NCBI GenBank assembly: GCA_008508345.1
Contig: QNGE01000992.1
Location: 1-64,000, forward strand
Direction of reading: 5' to 3'
DNA: 64,000 nt
DNA from: Paragonimus westermani
Taxonomy: Eukaryota; Platyhelminthes; Trematoda; Plagiorchiida; Troglotrematidae
The notes beneath the pieces are model-generated. The model did no database searches. It was not told where the DNA came from and saw only the letters and a list, made by a program, of their open reading frames with translations. The position numbers and the translations under genes were made by a program. How positions within the stretch are numbered: position 1 is the stretch's first letter; each line of letters starts with the position of its first letter. Shown here piece after piece: positions 34,537-46,500 of the stretch.

Positions 34537-36804
34537 AACAGATTGTCGTAGTCTTTTTGGAACAAATTTCGTACGATTGGTAAGTTGGAGTATTTCTAAT
34601 GGTTCATTGCCAACACAGATGCTTCTTCAGACCAGATATGGTAGTTCTGTTGATTAACATTAATGTAGAATAGATTCCTGTTCTGTGCTTCCATCTAGGC
34701 GAACTCGGAACATGTTGTGATACGCTTCTTTTCGGCATATCTTGAAAACAGGATACTTGTGTGCAGAACGACTGATACTGATTCTATTTTGACCAGCAAT
34801 CACAGTGCACTTTATCAGTAGGTTGTTGGTTGCCTACGGCTTCTCTGTCACATTCTATTTAAAGTGAACTTTGGTTTGTACAAGTGCCATACCAAGCAGA
34901 TGATTATCTTTCATGAACTAATTTAATCACAGACAACCATTCCGTAGCATATCCATGTTTTTACGACTGTACTACCTAGTATTCTTTCCTACACGGTCAA
35001 AAAAGTCAACTTGACATACAACGATTTTCACACGTACTGCACACCGTGTCAACAATGCCATCTTGACACACTGTGATTGTAAAAGCTAACAGAATCCTGT
35101 TTGTTTCCGGATAAGATAACACATGAGAACCTGTGTGCTTGATAGACATATAACGGCTCCACTCTTCCCAGTTCAATAGTTCAGTGTCAACTGTTCTTCT
35201 GTTTTATGCCAGCATCTATCAACTGGTTCGTACGTCACATTAACGGCCTGATTCACAGTTTGACTACGGACAGATTGAAGCCATCAACTAATGAACATCG
35301 TAAGTTTACCACAGACATTTAACTGAAGGCATGTGGATCTGGTCTTCAAATGGAGAAGTTCAGAAACTGTCAGTGAATATCTCTAAACCGGGAGCAACAT
35401 CGCTACCCTCCTTGTTTATGAGCTACCGAGCTTCCGTTCGATTACAGTGTTTTGCGAACCTAAACGATTGTTCATCTGCCACTAATATGCCTTCTCCGTC
35501 CATATACCTGTTCCATCCAACTAGCTATGCAGTGCCCAATTCTGTCACTACGATGCCAATGTAACAGAGTGAAACCTAGTACACTCACATATGTTTCTGC
35601 AATCATCTATCCAATTACTTCTGAGCATTTTTTCGTCGATACATGGTTTCATACCTTACAATTTTACCGACTTATTCACAGGCAAATGGGGTCGCTGGTT
35701 TTTAGTTTAGCACCGACCGTTTTTCGGATGCAACCCATCCAATCGCTTACAAAATGTCATTTGCTAGGCGAACTCGTTAAAATGACTGTGTGTAATCGGT
35801 AGACCGTGAATATCTCTGTAATCTATGAGGCCAAAACAATTTTTGAGTCACTGGAGTTGTTATAATTTTGTGAAGTGTTTCAGTTTGTGTAACCGTTGAA
35901 TTCTGTTGGTGGAAGTGTTTTTGTTTTAATCTTCTAAAGGCGTAAGTACAGAATGTGCAACAGTTCAGTGGTATAACGATCAATGGAAAGATGACGAAAA
36001 GTTGCATTTCACGTTATTTCGGAGAATTAATGGTCGAATATTATAAAGATTGATGTCGTGGACGTTATAAGACATGCATTTCTTCAAGTTTGAGTGCAAC
36101 TAGGCAGGTAACCGTGATTATAGTTTCGGCGATTGAACCGTCGTTGGCCGTAGGATTATTGTACATGGTCCTGAGTGGTTCCTAGGACAGGGTTACATCA
36201 CGAAATCCATAGTACGGTTTTTCTGAGCGCCCAATGTGTTTATCCAAGGATCTTGCGTATTGTTCGAGACGGTTCGAAGTGAACTACGTCACTGACTGAT
36301 GTCTGAAACATTTCGTAAGGTGTACTCTAAGAACATCAAATGTAGCCGGGTTTATTACGAAAGCGTTTCTCAGTCTCATAAAAGTTACGAACCGTTCAGA
36401 ACGTACCAGTTTATAGCCCGTAGTTTGGGCAGTATGAAAGAAGCATCAGATTGTCGGAGTTCGTACACACTCAGTTAATACCAGTTACAGTGTGTGCCTT
36501 ATATATTTTACTATGTCCATGTGCCATGACCGTGTGTCCGTAGCCAACATCCCGTCGTTGGATCGTGAGATAGGCCAGTAAACATACTGCAACGTAGGAA
36601 TATGCGCAAAAACTAGGCGAGTCAGCGGTATTATTTTAGTTATATTCGGCCTGCCTATAGGCATGTTATAACCATTCGCTGCTACCACGGTTCTAATCTT
36701 ATCATGGGGGCAAGACGTACGCTGTAATGCGAACAAGATGACCTGCTGAATGAACGGCATCGAGAAACACTTCCCACATGAAAGCATACAAATGTTCCGC
36801 GCAA
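34537..36804. other. No recognised gene or element
   Basis: Open frames at 35331-35802 plus and 35777-36007 minus; the latter begins with a hydrophobic stretch (FVIFPLIVIPLNCCTFCTYAF) followed by basic residues, as in a membrane protein exon, but no clear splice sites or family are seen. Confidence 0.4.
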
Positions 36805-36920
36805 TTGTCCTAGCTTACCAGTGAAGGCAAAAATTACCCACACGCTTAGACACTTGTGACTGCTCCATCCATTTGTCTTAGCTTACGAGTGAATGCAAAT
36901 CACACCGTATGCTTAAACGC
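36805..36920. repeat. Imperfect tandem duplication, period 68 bp
   Basis: The unit TTGTCCTAGCTTACCAGTGA... at 36805-36853 recurs as TTGTCTTAGCTTACGAGTGA... at 36873-36920. About 80 percent of aligned bases are identical, with a few small gaps. Confidence 0.7.
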
Positions 36921-37010
36921 AAATACACGAGTGAACTCACTGAGAACGAACACGTGGGGTGGTCGACATGAGTGATCTGTTTGAAGTCTGTGGAAAATGG
37001 TGCATACTAC

Positions 37011-37227
37011 CTCCGCCTTCCTTTAGCACAGAATACAACCGTTGTTTTGCATGTGTTCTTGATGTCCTTCCGGATGACTGAAGTCGTGTATCAGATAAAC
37101 TCCCCGTCATCCTATCAATCGAATATGATATCTGCAAGATAACTGTGTACACATATGTGAACCCACTTTCTCCAGTTATATCATGATTCTCAAATTTCGC
37201 CTTGGAAGCCGCAACATAATCCATTTC
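37011..37227 (-). CDS. Candidate internal exon, unknown protein
   Basis: The minus strand has a strong acceptor, TTTTTATTTTCAG, with the first exon base at 37227 in phase 0. The frame reads EMDYVAASKAKFENHDITGE, SGFTYVYTVILQISYSIDRM, TGSLSDTRLQSSGRTSRTHA, KQRLYSVLKEGG. A usable donor (GCGGAG then GTAGTA) ends the exon at 37011; without splicing the frame stays open to a stop at 36937. The mix of polar and hydrophobic residues looks coding, but I recognise no domain. It could be a cytoplasmic segment of a host protein on the minus strand. No partner exon has been found. Confidence 0.38.
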
Positions 37228-37929
37228 CTGAAAATAAAAATGTATCCTGTTACTGATCTGATAAATAATATCTGCATAATCGTTTGTCTAGATACGCACT
37301 ATTTCAGCGTCCATTTACTAACAAACAAGCAACCACAACGGTAGCCATACCGAGTTTAAAAAATAACACACGATAAAGTCTTCGTTAATGAACGGCCAGT
37401 TAAAACAAACAAATATGAGTCTATGACACAGATTTCGGCGATTTCAATTTCTGCATAATGTATCAAGGTAATAAAGCGGAATGTGCCGTAAAATATTTTT
37501 GGCCCCACGATAACTGAAGAAATTACGGTCTATGAAAATGACTGTACAGACGAATTAAGTATAGTTCAATTTGAATAGGTCCTATGGTCACACAGAGCAC
37601 ACAAGTTTGGTAGGATTGCTAGAGGACTTCATATGGAAAAATGTTATCTGGTGGATTCGAACAAGAAGATTCCTTTATCAAACGTCCAATGTCAAAATCT
37701 CTTAAAGTCAAATTGGACGCGTGGTCGCTTGGGTAGACTTGTAACCAGTGCGGTCAAACAGCTCCTTGCACTTTTCAGAAGCCAGTCGGCAGACGCACCA
37801 CTACACGTAAACACGTTCATGCACCATCAGTTACACACTATAACAACACGTTGATCTGGTTCAGAGAGTTTCGCTTTCTGCTTGTATCAACCATTGTTTC
37901 TGTTCCTTGTGACCGATTATTACGTTTTT
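37228..37929. other. No recognised gene or element
   Basis: A 73-codon frame at 37633-37854 plus has no likeness to any family. Nothing else is seen. Confidence 0.5.
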
Positions 37930-38085
37930 CAAATAGAGTTCAAGTCCTGGCAGTCGTAATAATGTGAATTGCTGACAAGTTCGAACAGGAGCAGAACTCG
38001 CTTCTCGTGCTTTGGTCTGAAGTGAGCCAGCCGAAATGCTCATCTGAATGCAAAAGTTGTGATCGACTGTGGTTGATCTTCCATT
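37930..38085 (+). mobile_element. SINE copy, 5'-truncated and decayed
   Basis: The B box region GAGTTCAAGTCCTGG lies at 37937-37951, followed by the ribozyme region with CTGACAA (core changed) and GCAGAACTCG in place of GCGAAACTCG. The tail then reads AGCCAGCCGAAATGCTCATC and GCAAAAGTTGTGATCGACTG. The order and spacing follow the family; the ribozyme is dead. Confidence 0.65.
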
Positions 38086-40840
38086 ACAAACAGTCGGAAA
38101 CTGAGGTTTATTTGCAGTGAGTTTTCCTAAATTGTCGATCTGATTTTGGCGTTTATCAGATTGGAGATTTCTTCTTTGGGATTAAACGGTTACGTGCTAT
38201 AACGTTTCCTGTCACGTTTTAGCGGCGGTCTTCCTTGCGGAATAGACAGGAATTTTGACACATCTTGGGCGTGGACTCGTAGGCTAGTTTGTCATGGCCA
38301 GTGCAAGTGGGCTTCTTAATTGGATTAGTTTGTCGATGTTGTATTCAGAGCGTAAAGTAACCTTGGTGGTTGCTATGTGGATCCCTTAATTAAATGTTCA
38401 CCGGTAATCCTGAAACGGGAACTGTAGCAGGTGGCAATCACACGTACACATGAAGTTGATCCAGTACTTTTGGTCATACTGTCGAAGCCAACTCAGTGCG
38501 TTCACAACCGTTTCTGGTGTATGCTTAGGGTCATTAACCTAACCTCTGTTCAAGTGGTCACTTAACGAACTCAGTCCAGTTCCAAAGCAGCTTCAGACTT
38601 AACCAACAAAAATTAAAATCACTTTTAAAAGCTGCTTTCCGGTATCCTCACGAATGCTGATTGTCTTATGTGATACATAAATGGCAACAGCATGTTAAGC
38701 TTTCTCAAGGTTGCCTGCAGCTCACCCGAACAGACAACAGTGGGTCTACAGTGCTCATGTATAAACCAACATAAACAAATTCTGGGTAAGTGAGACGCCT
38801 AGAGTCCATGTTCATAGCCTTATAATGCGGTTTATCATCTAAACTGGTCAATCTCACACATCCCCAAATACGTCTGCAGTTCAAGTCGCCCGCTTAAACG
38901 TAACACAAACGACGCTGATTTTCTGATAAATCGCTTCTTACCATCGAACTGTTTGACTAGATCATGACAAACGAAAAAACCTGAATACACGCTGGTCACC
39001 TTATAATGTTCTTTTGACGAGATCACCGATGTGAACAACATGCATCTTGTTGAATTTTCTTGCCGAATTCGACCAAATTATCAAGACCACGATTCGACAC
39101 TAATGGTGACCAGATAGATCAGAACTATGTACCGGCGATACACAGGGACGCGCAGCGGCGGTAACAGTCACGAATTGACTAACCACTTGCTGGTTGCCCA
39201 ACCATTTGTTGCACTTATAACGGCCACTGATTACACCGCGTCCTTCAGAAAAGTACAACTTTTCACACCCCTTGAACAGCTCCGATTTGACGGCCCGTGA
39301 TTATGAACAACAGCATCATCTACGACAGTCGCAGCAGTCCAGCGTGACAAGTATATCACCACAGTCGTACACACTCACGCACACGCACATGGGCTACTTC
39401 GGAGGGTGAAACAATTGTTCCGATGTTGCCTGTGTCTCACACACAAGAGAACCAGCCATTTAGTCACATTGCCCGTCAACCCTGCTGGATGAGTGCGTCT
39501 GAACATGTCAGAGGTGTGAATGCCCATCATTAAGTGTTTGCATGACGTCTTACTCCCAAACACCGTATGCACACTGATACAAAGGCGTACAAATCCAAAA
39601 CATTGACAGCAAACATAAACCATCAAACCAGACAACGCTGGGCGTGGCAATGGAAGAAGGTCAGCACAATTTCTGTTGCGGTTGCCATAGTGCTCGTCAC
39701 TGTTGGTCTTCCGTACTGCCAACTAGGTGCTTCTGAACTCCGATTGCTTTCCCGAGCATCTCTAACTCACTTAGTTCACCCGTCTCCTGAGTTTAAATAT
39801 TTCACAAGACTGGGAGAACAGGTTATAGGGCATTTAAAAAAGCATGCAATATACTGCGTGACTCCTACCCAGCTGAAAGTACATGGTGTAGTTTCAACGT
39901 TCAACCGTCGCGGTCGTGAGTAGCGAAAGCTGGTTAGACGGTTCATTTAATCCAGTGTTTCCCAACAAGGAGGATTAGATGTCTGCTTACCTTAGGGGGT
40001 GTTTGTCATTGCACACGGCAAATTTGTTTCAGGAGGGACGTTAACAGTGACGGTTAGACTCGACCACCGTCGTTCACCTTTTCTGACTAGACAGAAAGGT
40101 GGCTGACTTGTAAGCAGAATCGATAAGCCATCGCCCAACTGTCGGCGTTAGTTACACAACCTCATCCTGTCTTCTCATAAAGGTGCGAAAATTCCGGGAA
40201 AGAATTCAACGAGATTTTTGTAGAGAAATATCTTATCTAGACGTCAAACAAGGTAGATCTATCGCACAGCCTCTGTGTACTAGTAGTTTTCTTATGCACT
40301 GGTTACAGACCCCGGACTTCCTGCTTCTGGTACAATCACTGGGTTTTAATTACTATATGTCCCGGAACTCTGTCCGGATGCCAAAATTCGGAGACCAAAT
40401 CAAACGGCTTACAGAAAGACCTCACTTCCTAACAGAATCCGGTGAACGAACGGGCACAACACTCGGCTGAAGCCACAGCCAGATTAACTCACTATGGATA
40501 GGGCTAGGGTGACGCACATTTCCAGTAAAGTGGCTCGACTCTATCTAGTTGGTGTATTGATCATCACGGTTCGTGATCGATAAGTGCAAGTGGACAGTCG
40601 ATATTTCCATAGGAGTCTGTTGTATCACGGTTATTTCTCACCCCCCTCGAACGTTGTAGTGTAAAAGCTAAATTCACGAACGGTACAGATTTGCAAATTG
40701 CTAAGCGAGCGATCGGAGACTAACGAGTTTCCCATGGAATCTATCGAATCATTTTTGAACTCTAATTTAAGGTATTATAGTTATGTTGTGAAAATAGTAA
40801 GCACCGGACTCGAGTTTTGTATTTGTTAAAGTGCATACCC
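38086..40840. other. No recognised gene or element
   Basis: Two facing frames of about 115 codons overlap at 39375-39923 (minus and plus); at most one could be coding and neither shows a known domain. A CA-rich run lies at 39370-39390. Confidence 0.45.
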
Positions 40841-40977
40841 TTGTAACAGCAAATGTGGTTGAGCGTATACATGTGATGACTTAGTCGTGCCTACTGTGAG
40901 ATCAACGGTGCAATGGTCAACACAGTTACTTCATGAAAGTGTGGTCGGGGTTCTAATCCTGGCCGTGACAAGGATAT

Positions 40978-41022
40978 GCACTACTGACGAGCTGTGATAA
41001 GAACGAAACTCCGGTCTAGTGC
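40978..41022 (+). ncRNA. SINE hammerhead ribozyme, core intact
   Basis: CTGACGA, GAAAC and a GTC cleavage triplet are present, and stem I is a perfect GCACTA with TAGTGC. Stem II has lost pairs (GCTG...GAAC for GCTC...GAGC). Stem III has one C-G besides A-U. It may retain weak activity; the target-site duplication of the later insertion left this ribozyme whole. Confidence 0.7.
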
Positions 41023-41027
41023 TTCCT
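41016..41027 (+). repeat. Target-site duplication, left copy
   Basis: CTAGTGCTTCCT is identical to 41211-41222 and flanks the 183-bp element. Confidence 0.85.
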
Positions 41028-41210
41028 GATGGTTGGGAACAGTTGTGGTGTTGTTCGTAGCTCACGTTGGTGGTTTTGGTATTGATGTGTTTCATACGCC
41101 ACATTCAAAACTATACGCTGAAACTCGTACGCACTGATGATGTCACCTCGCTTGGTGATGAAACGTTTGCAACGTAAATGCCAAGCTCGGCGAACATATC
41201 AGTACCGAAA
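41028..41210 (+). mobile_element. 183-bp non-autonomous hammerhead element (Penelope-type)
   Basis: It is bounded exactly by a 12-bp target-site duplication. It begins GATGGTTGGGAACAG and ends ATATCAGTACCGAAA. A 20-bp stretch TTTTGGTATTGATGTGTT near 41073-41090 is the inverse of the 3' end. The same head and 3' arm make up the palindromic element at 13 kb, so both are copies of one family. It codes for no protein; mobilisation by a Penelope-type reverse transcriptase is inferred from ribozyme form and from the variable-length duplication. Confidence 0.8.
41124..41182 (+). ncRNA. Hammerhead ribozyme, Penelope-type (short stem III)
   Basis: CTGATGA lies at 41134-41140 and GAAAC at 41160-41164, with a GTT cleavage triplet cut after 41167. 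Compared with the 13 kb copy the stem II loop differs (TCGCTT for TCACCT) while all stem II pairs are kept, which is the pattern expected of a selected fold. Stem I pairs GCA/TGC then TAC/GTA after a bulge. Confidence 0.75.
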
Positions 41211-41222
41211 CTAGTGCTTCCT
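41211..41222 (+). repeat. Target-site duplication, right copy
   Basis: CTAGTGCTTCCT is identical to 41016-41027. Confidence 0.85.
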
Positions 41223-41299
41223 TTCTGGAGGGGCCGACTGGAGAATCTATGAGAATGCGACAGCTCCGAACAAATGTGAGTGATGTTCAAGTTACATGA

Positions 41300-41965
41300 A
41301 AACGGTAAGGGACGTTCGATATGTCGTTACTGAGCCGTGTTGTTCCACATCCTGTCAGCATGTCTCATTTGACCATTTTGTCCATCAGGTGGCTGGGTTG
41401 TGGTGTTATCGAGATTGGTGTGGACAGCTCGTTCAGAACCGTCATCCACATTGTAGTGCTTTTGCCCTGGAAACCTGCATTGCCTTGAGAAATGTTGTGC
41501 GCAAAATGGACCGGACTACTACGCCGGAACCAGATCACACTGACAGACCGCGACCAGCGCGTCGTCTTAAAGAAGCAACTGCCAATACTGGAACCATTTC
41601 TGCAGTGTGTAGATACCCTCGTATATAGTGTATAATGTGATGTTACACCATCCTGTTGAAACCAAACGTAATCGAGTATGCCTAGTTGCTCCGACAGCGG
41701 TATAACATACGGGTATGGCATTTGCAGATAGGAATGCTCTATTTTGCAAATGATTGCGCGCTCTTACCGCTTCATCGTTTTTATAAAAAAAAGCGGAGTC
41801 CGATAATCCGTGTTCCAACAAGATCCCCTCCCCAAAAAAACTACAAGCATTGGGATATGTTGACATCGGACTGGAGCAAACCTGTGAGGTTGTTGTTATG
41901 CTTAAAATGGGGCTTTCGCAAGAATCCATTCAAATAGAATATTGCTTCATCAGTAAATACTGTCT
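41300..41965 (-). pseudogene. Mariner-like transposase remnant
   Basis: On the minus strand, with two or more frame changes, the reading gives FTDEAIFYLNGF (first catalytic Asp, codon at 41951-41949), later GDLVGTRIIGLRFFYKNDEA (about 41840-41770), then LDYVWFQQDGVTSHYT (second Asp, codon 41652-41650). These are hallmark blocks of mariner-family DDE transposases (usual F.DEA.F, FF..., WFQQDGA..H). About 100 codons separate the two Asp residues, close to the family spacing. The third-Asp block cannot be read with confidence below about 41550. The DNA-binding N-terminus is missing or unreadable beyond 41965 and no terminal inverted repeats were found. The copy is dead and lies directly against the interrupted SINE. 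The open frame on the opposite strand (41296-41628) is a shadow. Confidence 0.85.
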
Positions 41966-44900
41966 AATATAGATCCCCTTCTGATAAATGACAGGTACAG
42001 AATGACTCACTTTTGTCCGCATCCAACAACCGAAGCTCCTGTAATCAGACTTCCCGTTATCAGTGGTTCTTGCATCTTTCAATTATCGAGTGTACAAAGG
42101 ATTCTGAAGTGTTACATTCTTGAGCAAGCTGACGGACCCTCTTTTAGAAGACTGTTGAAGAATTTGAACCAAACAATTAGGAAAGCGTGATTTGGACAGA
42201 AATCATATGGATAAGACTGATCTACCTAGTGGAGTTAATTCAATTAAACGTAATTCCGTACTCTCCCCGCCTCAGGTTGACATTCGCTATAGGTTGATGA
42301 TTTCGCACACTAATTCGTGCTGGGCTCTAACGATCACTATTCGGGCTGCTCGAGCCGAAACTACACTTGACATAATCGATATAAAATCGATCGGTGAAAC
42401 AGTGAAAACCTAAACTATATGTGGTTACACTCTGTGCTTATACATTTTCTGTTGGACAAGTGCGATAAGGAGATAGAGATGGAAAAACTGCATACTTAAA
42501 TTAAAGTCATAAACTCTACAGTAACTGGAGTATTTATTGGTACCCGTCTGGAGGTTGTCGAAATGTGCGCCCAATGTGAAAACAACACCCGAAAGAGAAG
42601 CCAGTAATTGCTGTAAAACTCAGGAATATCTCAAGTAGTTGATTAATGTTAGCCTAATTACCAAATGACTTCTGCAACAAGTATATGAACGATTTGTTTT
42701 TTTAAGATATCACTGCGACCTGTTCCATAAATTTTTAATTTCGCCTGACAAACACAGATAAAGGCTATGCGGAGGGAAGCGACAATCAGTTGTGGGACAA
42801 AGATCAACCTGAATGAGGAAAGAAAATGTGGGAATTTGGGAGTGTGGAGATGAAACTAGTATCAAGGTGCGATCAACCCAGCCGGATGGTCACCGAACTT
42901 TCATCAGTCTTTCCATGTTCCGATAATGGTGATGCTGACTTAGAGGTGTCTATTTCCATTACTAATCACTCAGTTGTATCAGGGCATGAAATAACCCTCC
43001 CAAATTTATGGTGAACAGACACCGAGACTTTCGAACAAACTTGATGTTTATGAAAAGGTCGTAGTGTTGGTTATATCTTCCTTTTCGCATAAAGAGTATT
43101 ACAGTGGACTAGATCAGATTTATAGTCTTGTTTACTTCACAGTACGACGCATGTAACTCACTGAATTTCAACCACATAGACACCATAAACATATTACCTA
43201 CGGAGTATCCTACAGAGTATAACCAAAGTGTCTTGGTGTTTCTTATCAAATAGTGTAGTATACGGTATCAGTGTGTTATCTCGTTTTCCGCTGTTGACTG
43301 ACTAAGTAATATATTACCAGGCCGAAAACTATAGAACAGTTTCAATCCTTATTTAAATGAACATCCAAGTTGCTGAGATGCCAGCTATCTACTTTAAATC
43401 GCAAGTGTACCAGATCATGAAACGGAAATGTGTTACCTTCCCAACGGTTCAGTAGAGCATCACAATCGAGAAGAAGAAGATGAGTGTTTTACCATTGAGT
43501 CTGGCTCGCATACTCAGTTCAGAATTGTGTTTCATAAGGACAGTTGACAAACAGTATAACGCTAGGTCTAGTCCGCTAGCTCAGTCCTTTTCACTTGTAC
43601 CATTCCGATTTTAAAAACAAAATAATCGATAACCGCTTTATGTGCATCCTGTTCTTCAAACCTAAATTCACATGCCTTCTCAGTATACGTGAAAGTTGTG
43701 GTATGACCACCTGAGCTGTGCTCACCTATCCACCTATTTCACATGATGGCTAGTGAGCGAAGTATACAAAAAGGATGGTTCCCCAATTTTTGAAAATGAT
43801 TCACCCCAATGGCTTGATGAGCGAGAATCCACACACTTGACTTCGTGGTTAGTTTACACTGATCACAACCGTTAGTGTTGGAAGTTTAGACGCCACTAAT
43901 GATGTCAAACGATGTCGTTCCAGTTGACAAGTAACAATCAACAACTGGTGTCGTTCTTGTTTTAGCTAACCGTAACCACAACGATGGTCGTGTATCCATT
44001 CAAACCGTTGGTCCTAATGACCGTCAGCCAAGTGGTGGATGTACGTTTCATCTTTATTGGGTCTGATCAGCATCACATGCTCCATCGAACCCACTACCCG
44101 TGAATGAGTTGAATCATTAGATCGCCGTACGTTGCTAGTCTGGACACTTACTTGCTAAGCCACGGGGTCGAAGCCACCGGGAAACAAGAAAGTACAAGAC
44201 GCACTCTTCTTAGCTTGTGCGCTTCCTTTCCTCATGAGCTGAAATCGATTAACCTTTGTGACTGGCCTGCGAGCGAGCAAACATTCATCACGACCGCAGC
44301 AGGGATTGAGAAAGGTTTACATAAAAACTTGCCCGGACCATCATTTCACTGCGGCCTTATAGTATGTTGTTTAGTCAAAGACTACTGGTTCGATTTGCCG
44401 GCGGGCATGGCGCTGGTGAAGCCCAGCTGAGTCGGTTACCAATGAGGCGAACTGTTTATAAAGTCCCTCCCGTGGTTCCTTCTGAGACCGTGGTGGATGC
44501 TTGGTCATTTGCACGTCGGACACAAACAGTTAACCGATGTCAGTCCTTGAAAGAAGGGACCGCAACAGCTAAGGAAAGTATTGTTTTGTTGTAAAGATTC
44601 ACAGGACTACATCGTAAGTTGACTTACTGTTTCCCCGTTAGGATTCATCAGGTAGTAAATATTACTGGACAAAACGCACACATCAAAAGGAGTTTCGCAT
44701 TATATGCAAAACCATCCAGCTTGTACCAGAAATCTATTCGTTTCATGTAATCCCTAAATTGTTCATTATACTCTCAAGTAATGAAAAAAAATGAATGGAG
44801 TTTTGCATTCCGTTGCACTCACAGTGGCAAGTCAACGTAAACATGAATGTCGTGCTGATGAGCATCAGACCATCAGATGCCTGACCATCTTGGTTACAAC

Positions 44901-46250
44901 CAACACCAATAAGTTGAGTTGTCCGTGTGCATTTGGGACAAGCGTCGGATCACGCGGTACTGTGGTAGCCTTAATTGATTTAGATGCAACCGAGGTGCCC
45001 AGGTGAACGATGGTTTCCTAGACTGTACCGTCCATTTGTGCCCGATCAACAGGCTGCCTATGGAATATCAGAGTGCTAGATCAGTGTACATCACATTCTG
45101 CCCGTTTCCGTTAGACCACAGACCGTCGATGGATACAAAACTTCCGATGTTCATCAGCTAAAAATCGCATTAATGTTTCAGTGATCACCACAGAGTTTCA
45201 AAGGCTCTGGACAAGAGATCAATTGACCAAATGAGGGTCGGATGAAAAAAACCATGGATAAAACCGAGCATTAGGTGCACCAGACGATAGTCACCGAAAC
45301 CACGAACGTTTAGATGGTCACCAATTACGATGACTTCTACTTTTTGTGGTAAGGTGAGTAGGTTCCGCTTTCCAAATTGAGAATGTGTGATCGTTCCTGT
45401 AGCCTGCTGGCAGCGTCATTCCAAATCGCCACTTACATCAGTCAATCAGGTACCGGCGTTCACAAAACTGCTCATTCCCCCATCGATGGTTGCAATCGCA
45501 GTGATGAGGATATCTCCGTTGACTTGAATTTTCCTAGTCAACAGCTTTGGTCCACTTCCTCTTCTCTCCATAGGTGTCTTGTCTGCTTGTTGTCCGTTGT
45601 GATATTAACCGAACCCTAACTGGCAGAAATTGCTTGGCGACCTTACACTGCGGTCAAATTAAAATTCTGTATGGACCATTTGTTTGGGAAACTCAGTTTC
45701 TCAAGTTGATTGGAAAGCAATGGTGAACAAAACTGACTAAACACCGCTACATGATGCATACATTTCATATAAATCACAGTAAATGAAACTCCATATCGGG
45801 ACGTAAATGCTCAGACTAACTGTCCACTTTACCAGTTGCTGTTATTTGCCAACATCTACTATACATATATATGTTTACGTACTGAATACGTTAAGTTCAG
45901 TTAGGTCATATAAGCTATCCATTCTACTCCTGTTAACGTCTGCATCGGCCAACAACCTGGTCGTTGACACTTAATCCGCTCCTATTTTTAGAAACGTGTG
46001 TCTGCGGTCTTCTATCCATTCTTTTCTTCAGCTTTGTCGGTGTACTCTATGATGAATGGTCTGCCTGGCTTTTCATAGTTCAATGAGAATTCTGCTTTTC
46101 ATCCTTATCTTCTCTGGGATGCACTAACCTGCACTCCTATACTGCAATGCTTCTTATATTACGCTTCAGAAATCTTTCTTCTTAATGTAGATCTCGTCAT
46201 TGCAGCCTCTCTCTGTTTAGTTTTCGAGAGATAGGGGTTTCCTTTCCTTA
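41966..46250. other. No confident gene; a few weak protein traces
   Basis: Two overlapping plus frames at 44152-44594 may be one frameshifted old coding stretch without recognised family. Around 45420-44980 minus, VEVIVIGDHLNVRG and KPSFTWAPR vaguely recall the GD.N and TW blocks of LINE endonucleases, too weak for a call. A CCAGTTG/CAACTGG hairpin lies at about 43918-43950. Confidence 0.35.
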
Positions 46251-46500
46251 GTAGCCAATCAAGTGGCTAACCAGCATTGGCCGGCTGGACAGAAAGGCCC
46301 CACTGGCACACCTCCCGGTCTCATTCCTTCGGGTTTACACTGGATATGTGGTGTGTTGGTGGAACTGCAATTGGTGCAGTGCAAGCCAGTTGCAGTGATA
46401 TATATAAGCGCAGGCGTCCTTTAGCTTCGGTCACTGCGACAGGTTAATCAGAATCGGATGCCGCCAACTGTGTGTACTGATCTTTAGGAAACAGCAGCAC
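46251..46500 (+). promoter_or_regulatory. Possible TATA-type promoter region of unknown element
   Basis: A GC-richer block contains TATATATAAG at 46399-46408, followed about 30 bp later by a CTTCGGTCACT stretch that could be a start region. Short internal repeats of TGCAATTGGTGCAGTGCAAG precede it. This could be the promoter of an LTR or of a host transcript; no coding frame follows. Confidence 0.25.

Larger units (their letters stand above)
40841..41300 (+). mobile_element. SINE interrupted by a 183-bp hammerhead element
   Basis: The SINE runs from about 40841 with a worn A box (GGTGCAATGGT, 40907-40917), a B box variant GGGTTCTAATCCTGG, and its ribozyme (40978-41022), to 41027. It resumes at 41211 with a repeated CTAGTGCTTCCT and continues through GGCCGACTGGAGAATCTATG to the tail near 41300. 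The insertion split the SINE between ribozyme and tail and duplicated 12 bp of it. Confidence 0.85.

Noticed and set aside
39375..39923. Facing frames of about 115 codons
   Set aside because: They overlap on opposite strands and show no domain or good splice sites.
41296..41628. 110-codon plus-strand open frame
   Set aside because: It is antisense to the mariner remnant, which explains the sequence better.
44608..44660. Hammerhead-like pattern on the minus strand (CTGATGA, GAAAC, hairpin, five-pair stem I)
   Set aside because: Stem II is poor and the unpaired base before stem I (position 17) is missing, so the core cannot form.
44980..45420. Possible LINE endonuclease blocks on the minus strand (GDHLNV, FTWAPR)
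   Set aside because: Spacing is twice that of the family and no other block matches; left as a remark only.
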